Assembly: GCF_000004195.4 (NCBI RefSeq)
Contig: NC_030678.2
Location: 32,092,201 to 32,156,200 of the forward strand
Origin: Xenopus tropicalis
Lineage: Eukaryota; Chordata; Amphibia; Anura; Pipidae
Direction: 5' to 3'
Length of the DNA: 64,000 nucleotides
A program made the position numbers and the translations under genes. Below are positions 63,313 to 64,000 of the stretch, piece by piece. The number at the start of each line of letters is the position of its first letter. Position 1 is the first letter of the stretch. The notes beneath the pieces are model-generated. The model did not search any database and had not been told where the DNA came from. It worked only from the letters and a program-made list of their open reading frames with translations.

Positions 63313-64000
63313 TCTTTAGGGTTTAGTTCTCCTTTAACTATAATGGCTGCCTATACCTCCAAGCACCATGTTAGTATGAGATACTGGGAGCTGTAGTAGG
63401 TAACAGGTGATGGGCCAATGGTTGCCTCCTTTGTTAAGTAAATAGCTCCGATACATCTGTCAAATACTGGTTTATCTGTAAAGTTTATTTTAATGCTAAT
63501 ATGGAGGGATAATGTGCTGCATGGGCATAACATCTCAACACATCTCTGTTTACAAACATAAATTAGCCGACCTTTGTCTTTGCTAAGGGGTTCTCAGAAT
63601 CAGTTGTGTGGAAGCTGAAGCAAGCAATATGGCAGTGACTACAGATGAAATTAAGAAAACAAGGCATGGTGCTTAGGGGGGCCGATTCTAGGTAGCCTGC
63701 CCCTCATAGGCCCGTTAAAAAGGAAATGAATGTACTGTAAACAGCCTGAAAGGCCATGGGTTTGGTTGCTACATCTATTTTGGAAATTAGGTTTCAAAGT
63801 GACGGCTTTGATCATCCGAGAGAGTGTGTGTGTGCGCAACACGAGACAAGTTGCTACACTCAGGGTATCCTGTGTATTGCAAGAACACACTGTTTCAATG
63901 ACACAGACCGAAGCAGGTGGCCTCTGGGAAGGGTGTGGGGAAACAATGCTGTACAGCTCGGGGAGGGTATACATGGCTTCCTGCAGGCCAAAACGTTTCA

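Overview
This window is vertebrate nuclear DNA, almost certainly from a clawed frog (Xenopus). It has split genes with GT-AG introns, no operons, and an AT-rich background. It is dense in short inverted-repeat DNA transposons whose end sequences I recognise as Xenopus families, such as TTAAAGGAACAGTAACACC and CAGGTATGGGA. The species (X. tropicalis or X. laevis) cannot be fixed from the sequence alone.

Three host genes are present. (1) Carboxypeptidase D (CPD), minus strand: 18 coding exons from 28,701 down to 186 encode the first 1,169 residues. These are the signal peptide, the two active carboxypeptidase domains with their transthyretin-like modules, and the inactive third carboxypeptidase domain. 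The last transthyretin-like module, membrane segment and tail lie beyond the left edge. A CpG-rich stretch covers exon 1 and the probable promoter. (2) TMIGD1, plus strand: five coding exons between 43,455 and 50,805 form a complete 255-residue two-Ig-domain membrane protein with a C-terminal PDZ-ligand-like TSL. (3) Slingshot-2 (SSH2), minus strand: the last two coding exons (61,450-60,652 and 60,115-58,079) plus a probable long 3' UTR. The phosphatase exons lie beyond the right edge.

Introns and intergenic DNA are filled with transposon remnants: a CAGGTATGGGA family with TA duplications, TTAA-flanked T2-like elements, two Harbinger-like families with 3-bp TTA/TAA duplications, hAT-like elements with 8-bp duplications, CR1/L2-like LINE ends, SINE-like fragments and fold-backs. 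The most striking structures are a 41-bp minisatellite of about 46 units (35,249-37,141) inside the 3' region of a LINE, a three-level nest of elements at 40,244-41,322 with the same two MITE families nested again at 45,637-46,138, a multi-hairpin MITE at 6,237-6,617, and two perfect palindromes.

The three genes do not form a pathway. CPD trims basic C-terminal residues in the secretory route, TMIGD1 is an adhesion-type membrane protein, and SSH2 dephosphorylates cofilin. Their adjacency reflects conserved synteny with human 17q11.2, but SSH2 sits next to TMIGD1 in an orientation that suggests an inversion relative to human. I found no previously undescribed biochemical system; the unusual content is repeat architecture.
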